A stretch of 7,833 nt of DNA from DAOTTI01 sp034437795 (GTDB lineage Bacteria; Chloroflexota; UBA11872; UBA12225), in assembly GCA_034437795.1 (NCBI GenBank), contig DAOTTI010000107.1, forward strand, positions 1-7,833, read 5' to 3'. Under the pieces are notes generated by a model, which was given only the letters and a program-made list of their open reading frames with translations, did not search any database and was not told the origin of the DNA. Numbering within the stretch: the first letter of the stretch is position 1; every line of letters begins with the position of its first letter. This document shows, one piece after another, positions 6,567 to 7,833 of the stretch. The position numbers were made by a program, and so were the translations under genes.

Positions 6567-7383
6567 ACCCTGTGTGGATGGCAGCATGAGGGCGCGCCGC
6601 GGGCGCCGGGGCAAGCATGGCGCTAAAGGTCAGCTCGGTCTTAGTGACGGTGAAACCGGCGCGGTGATACAGCGCGAGCGCGGGGTAGTTATGGGCCTGG
6701 GTCTTCACGTGCACGACGCTCGCCCCGGCGCCGGCAAACCAGCGCAGCGCAGCGCCGAGCAGCGCCCGCCCCACACCACGCCGGCGGAAGGAGGGATCCG
6801 TGGCGATGAGCGGGATGCGTCCCTCACCATTGCTCACGGCGCAGGACACGAACCCTGCGAGCTGCCCCTCCACCTCGCACACCAGGACAGCGTCGGCGAG
6901 GCCCCGATAGAGGTTGGTCATCCACTGCCGGTGAAAGGCGGCCACCTGGGCGGCCGAGAAGAATGGATCTGCCGAGAAGCGGCTCAGGACGAAGGCGCCG
7001 GCGGCCAGTTCCTGCAGGGCCGGCAGGTCGTTCTCTGCCGCGGGGCGCACGGTGGCTGAAGCCGCCGCTGGCGGCAACGCCGCTCCCCCCAGGTCAATGC
7101 TCGAATCCAGGCCGATGTCCACGAGCCGCAGGCCGGCCCGCTCGGCCGCCCAGGCCGGCGCGAGATCGCCAGCCGGCACGCGGAAGATCACGTGAGCGTA
7201 TCCTGCCTGCTTCGCCTCCCCCAGCACACGCCGAAGCGCCTGCTCGAAGGCGACGGCACGGGCCTCCGGTTCACGCGGCGTGGCATCGCTGAGCAGGGTA
7301 ATGACACCCATGGTGGCGCCGAAAAACGCCGTGTCCCAATCCAGGCGCCGTAATCCGAACTCCGGGGCCGCCTTGGTGGGCAT
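6565..7383 (-). CDS. GNAT N-acetyltransferase, WecD/RffC-like (amino-sugar acetylation)
   Basis: 272 residues from ATG 7383. The N-terminus has LRRLDWDTAFFG (11-22), like the L-x-W-[ED]-x-AFFG opening of the dTDP-fucosamine acetyltransferase WecD/RffC. A small N-terminal domain follows to about residue 105. The C-terminal GNAT fold has AVLVCEVEGQLAGFVS (165-180), IPLIATDPSFRRRGVGRALL (190-209, the acetyl-CoA loop) and KTQAHNYPALALYHRAGF (227-244). It probably transfers acetyl from acetyl-CoA to the amino group of an NDP-sugar made by the next gene, 11 bases downstream. Longer starts exist at ATG 7449 and GTG 7470. I chose 7383 because of a good ribosome-binding site, fit to family length, and weaker G/C preference in third positions before it. 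The acceptor sugar is inferred; another small-molecule acceptor is possible. Confidence 0.85.
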   Translation of the reverse strand: MPTKAAPEFGLRRLDWDTAFFGATMGVITLLSDATPREPEARAVAFEQALRRVLGEAKQAGYAHVIFRVPAGDLAPAWAAERAGLRLVDIGLDSSIDLGGAALPPAAASATVRPAAENDLPALQELAAGAFVLSRFSADPFFSAAQVAAFHRQWMTNLYRGLADAVLVCEVEGQLAGFVSCAVSNGEGRIPLIATDPSFRRRGVGRALLGAALRWFAGAGASVVHVKTQAHNYPALALYHRAGFTVTKTELTFSAMLAPAPAARPHAAIHTG

Positions 7384-7391
7384 TGCTGGCG

Positions 7392-7396
7392 CTCCC
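7392..7396 (-). promoter_or_regulatory. Ribosome-binding site supporting the acetyltransferase start at 7383
   Basis: GGGAG on the minus strand with 8 nt to ATG 7383-7381. The competing start, ATG 7449-7447, has GGAG (7460-7463) at 10 nt. Both are usable. The shorter protein fits the WecD/RffC family better. Confidence 0.5.
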
Positions 7397-7451
7397 GGCG
7401 AGAGCAGAGCAGCCCCGCGGGCACGCGCCAGATCCTCTGACAAAATCATCA

Positions 7452-7564
7452 AACCGGTTCTCCAGAGCACATAGGCGTACGTGCGAACGCCGCCTCACGC
7501 GCTCAGGGGAAACAATAGGGCGAGTACGTTGGTCGGCCAGTGGCCCTATTGTTGAGAACCGGTT
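7452..7564 (-). repeat. Nested perfect inverted repeats in the acetyltransferase leader
   Basis: The outer arms are 7452-7462 (AACCGGTTCTC) and 7554-7564 (GAGAACCGGTT), 11 of 11 complementary. The inner arms are 7511-7521 (AACAATAGGGC) and 7543-7553 (GCCCTATTGTT), also 11 of 11. The two right-hand arms touch with no gap, so in minus-strand RNA the inner hairpin would stack on the outer stem. A third short stem (GGCGT/ACGCC on the minus strand) fits in the remaining loop. The outer stem covers three bases of the GGAG at 7460-7463. No T-run follows, so a plain terminator is unlikely. It could be an RNA regulatory leader or a DNA operator. Confidence 0.55.
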
Positions 7565-7580
7565 GAGACGCTACAGCCGG

Positions 7581-7663
7581 CAAGCCGGCGCGGCTTGGTA
7601 TGGCGTGACGGGGCAAGACCAGGTGGGCGGGGGTCAGCAGCCACCAGCGGGCACCGTCCCGCT
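7581..7663. other. Short hairpins downstream of the right-edge gene
   Basis: Two perfect short stems lie after the stop at 7671: 7646-7663 (6-bp AGCGGG/CCCGCT, 6-nt loop) and 7581-7597 (7-bp CAAGCCG/CGGCTTG, 3-nt loop). Neither has a T-run on the minus strand. They may mark the transcript end of the right-edge gene, but the case is weak. No gene is supported in the spacer between this stop and the acetyltransferase. Confidence 0.3.
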
Positions 7664-7670
7664 CCGAATG

Positions 7671-7833
7671 CTATGGTCCGTCGTCCAGCGCCAGGGTATC
7701 GAAGTTGGTCTCCCAGCCGCTGGTGCTGCTGACGGTCACGCTGGCACAGGGTACGCTCCACCCGGTCCAGATCCGCACCACCTGGGCGGGGGCAATGAGC
7801 CGGTTCACGTCTCGCTGGCCAGGACAACGCAGC
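7671..7833 (-). CDS. C-terminal end of a probable extracellular protein (5' part beyond window)
   Basis: The minus-strand frame reading leftward from 7832 gives 53 codons to TAG 7673-7671. The fragment includes VVRIWTGWSVPCASVTVSS (residues 18-36) and ends TSGWETNFDTLALDDGP. It is rich in Ser, Thr, Trp and Val in alternating beta-strand fashion and has two Cys (3 and 29), as in exported beta-rich proteins. Its codons end mostly in G or C. The overlapping frame down to 7546 is Arg/Pro-rich and lacks such features, so I prefer this one. I do not recognise the family. Confidence 0.5.
   Translation of the reverse strand, partial: LRCPGQRDVNRLIAPAQVVRIWTGWSVPCASVTVSSTSGWETNFDTLALDDGP

Noticed and set aside
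7511..7553. Inner inverted repeat as an intrinsic terminator
   Set aside because: The stem is AT-rich at its base, the loop is 21 nt, and no T-run follows on either strand.
7546..7827. Minus-strand open frame of 93 codons from a TTG at the right edge
   Set aside because: Arg/Pro-rich, no structure pattern, and it overlaps the more protein-like frame ending at 7671.

Overview
The window is GC-rich, with strong G/C preference at third codon positions, and every gene I can support lies on the minus strand. No RNA gene, CRISPR array, insertion sequence or phage gene is visible. A long secreted protein stacked from glucose/sorbosone-dehydrogenase, PKD, LamG-like, fibronectin-like and DUF4082 modules, without outer-membrane signatures, fits a bacterium of the Chloroflexota or Actinomycetota type. 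That placement is inferred from domain habit, not from a marker gene.

In transcription order (right to left): (1) 7671-7833 holds the last 53 codons of a gene entering from the right edge, probably an extracellular protein. (2) 7384-7670 is a spacer with several short hairpins and a nested pair of perfect 11-bp inverted repeats (7452-7564). (3) 6565-7383 (or from 7449) encodes a GNAT N-acetyltransferase with the layout of WecD/RffC, the enzyme that N-acetylates a nucleotide-linked 4-amino sugar. (4) 4295-6553 encodes one 752-residue protein that fuses an extended-SDR nucleotide-sugar epimerase/dehydrogenase to an ArnB-like, PLP-dependent sugar aminotransferase; its ribosome-binding site overlaps the stop codon of the acetyltransferase. 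(5) 4155-4294 is a short spacer with a GC hairpin just after the fusion stop. (6) From 4154 to the left edge runs a single uninterrupted reading frame of 1384 codons, still open at the edge. It encodes a secreted multidomain protein with a signal peptide, a decayed staphylococcal-nuclease-like domain, a PQQ-type sugar dehydrogenase beta-propeller, a PKD domain, an Ig-like/'WSDGG' region with a His/Cys-rich motif, a LamG-like domain, a fibronectin-like domain and a DUF4082 domain.

The acetyltransferase and the fusion form a small cassette that could oxidise or epimerise an NDP-sugar, transaminate it at C4 and N-acetylate the product, giving an N-acetylated amino sugar for a surface glycan. No glycosyltransferase, flippase or 4,6-dehydratase is in the window, so the pathway is incomplete here. 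The large secreted protein may be a separate unit, because 140 bases separate it from the fusion gene. The most unusual items are the SDR-aminotransferase fusion, the nuclease-like domain lacking key catalytic residues at the front of a sugar dehydrogenase, and the inverted-repeat leader before the acetyltransferase.
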